A stretch of DNA of 64,000 nucleotides. Origin: Panorpa germanica. Lineage: Eukaryota > Arthropoda > Insecta > Mecoptera > Panorpidae. The position numbers and the translations under genes are program-made. The notes under the pieces are model-generated. The model was not told the DNA's origin, searched no databases, and saw only the letters and a list, made by a program, of their open reading frames with translations. The stretch spans positions 10,296,451 through 10,360,450 of the forward strand of contig OY783213.1 in NCBI GenBank assembly GCA_963678705.1, written 5' to 3'. Of this stretch, positions 63,216-64,000 are shown piece by piece; positions within the stretch are counted from its first letter, which is position 1, and each line of letters starts with the position of its first letter.

Positions 63216-64000
63216 TATAATTTGTCTAAAAACTTGGTTCAGAATTACAAAATATCATACAAAGATATTTCATAGTTGTAAATGTGATCGTCATACTTTG
63301 ACTGGACTTTGTGCAAAGCAGTTCTCTTAGCCCCTGATATATCTGGAACACAATTAACATGTAAAACAAGTGCCGATCAACGTTGCTTGGCATCAGTATG
63401 CATACACACTGGTGTATATATTTATTATTTGTATGTATTCGTTCACATATTTCATTTTATTTGTTTTTATTTTATAATATATAAAAGAATGATTATAAAA
63501 ACCAGTTAGCGTTCGTTCCACGATATTTCAAAGCTGTAAAACGACTTTTTAAACTATCAAAAGCAGCTGAATAGAATATAGTCAACATCGAGTAGCGGGA
63601 ATTGATAAATACGGTGATGATAACGTCAAGACTGTCATTAGTTTCAATAGAGTAGTTAACACAAAAAAATAATCGAAACTCAAGAATACGAGACTACGAG
63701 AAAACGAGTAAAGACTTATAGAGTGATAATTTAATGATAGACAGATTTATTTAAATGATTTGATTTGTTTGTTGTTGTAGTTCGTAAGGTCTATGTCTGA
63801 TTTGATTATTTAATGTTTATTTTAGTTGTGTGAATGATTCAAAGTTTACATTTTGATTAATTTTGCGTTGGTGAAGTACAAAAGCCTACATGTTAAGATT
63901 ACTTTCTAATTCAAAACTTAAAAACTTAATAAGAATGTTAAATTCGAAGTTTTGTTTATATTTTAACGTTTCACGGTGGAGTGGTAATCCTAAGAAAAAG
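63216..64000. other. Spacer to window end
   Basis: No gene recognised. The 66-codon frame at 63309-63509 lacks family features. Confidence 0.35.

Overview
The window is nuclear DNA from an insect. It is AT-rich, with spliceosomal GT..AG introns that are mostly short, and its proteins are all of animal type. A BAMBI-like receptor and a MEIOC-like protein next to BEL/Pao, mariner, Helitron and Harbinger remnants point to a non-dipteran insect, and a hymenopteran is my best guess. The order cannot be proved from sequence reading alone. No bacterial operon, CRISPR array or intact virus was seen. Exon boundaries below were read by hand from GT/AG sites and reading phase.

Layout. (1) 1-10.8 kb is a transposon landfill. 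It holds a BEL/Pao LTR element with identical LTRs and a perfect target duplication, an element with a MADF-like fragment, an internally deleted mariner, a TIR element with a GC-rich end, a (TA)n tract and a short piece resembling 28S rRNA. (2) 10.8-20.2 kb is a compact gene block: a REC114-like meiotic protein (+), NOC3L (-), SRP72 (+) and Rheb (+). (3) 20.2-28.1 kb is gene-poor and carries a satellite whose 77-bp and 87-bp units alternate as a 164-bp dimer. (4) 28.1-50.8 kb is gene-dense: MEIOC-like (-), NDUFAF7 (+), a decayed Helitron, GCC1/GCC88 (-), MRPS26 (+), POLR3D (-), PAXBP1 (+), a TIM8-like exon (+), PEX3 (+), an RCN2-like ER protein (-) and DCP1 (+). Many neighbours are head to head with 0.4-0.9 kb between start codons, so shared promoters are likely. 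(5) 51.4-53.6 kb is a foldback structure built from the same satellite family as region 3. (6) 53.6-64 kb holds the last two exons of a BAMBI-like TGF-beta pseudoreceptor (-), with a TTAA-flanked MITE in its last intron. It also holds a second copy of the repeat that hosts the BEL element, an inverted repeat, a tRNA-like sequence and a MITE inserted in frame within a HARBI1-like transposase fragment.

The genes are unrelated housekeeping functions: ribosome biogenesis, SRP targeting, TOR signalling, complex I assembly, trans-Golgi tethering, mitoribosome, RNA polymerase III, peroxisome biogenesis, ER calcium binding and mRNA decapping. Two genes have meiotic homologues (REC114-like and MEIOC-like), but nothing shows they act together. 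The most unusual material is the satellite/foldback family, the nested and dated transposon insertions and the REC114 candidate.
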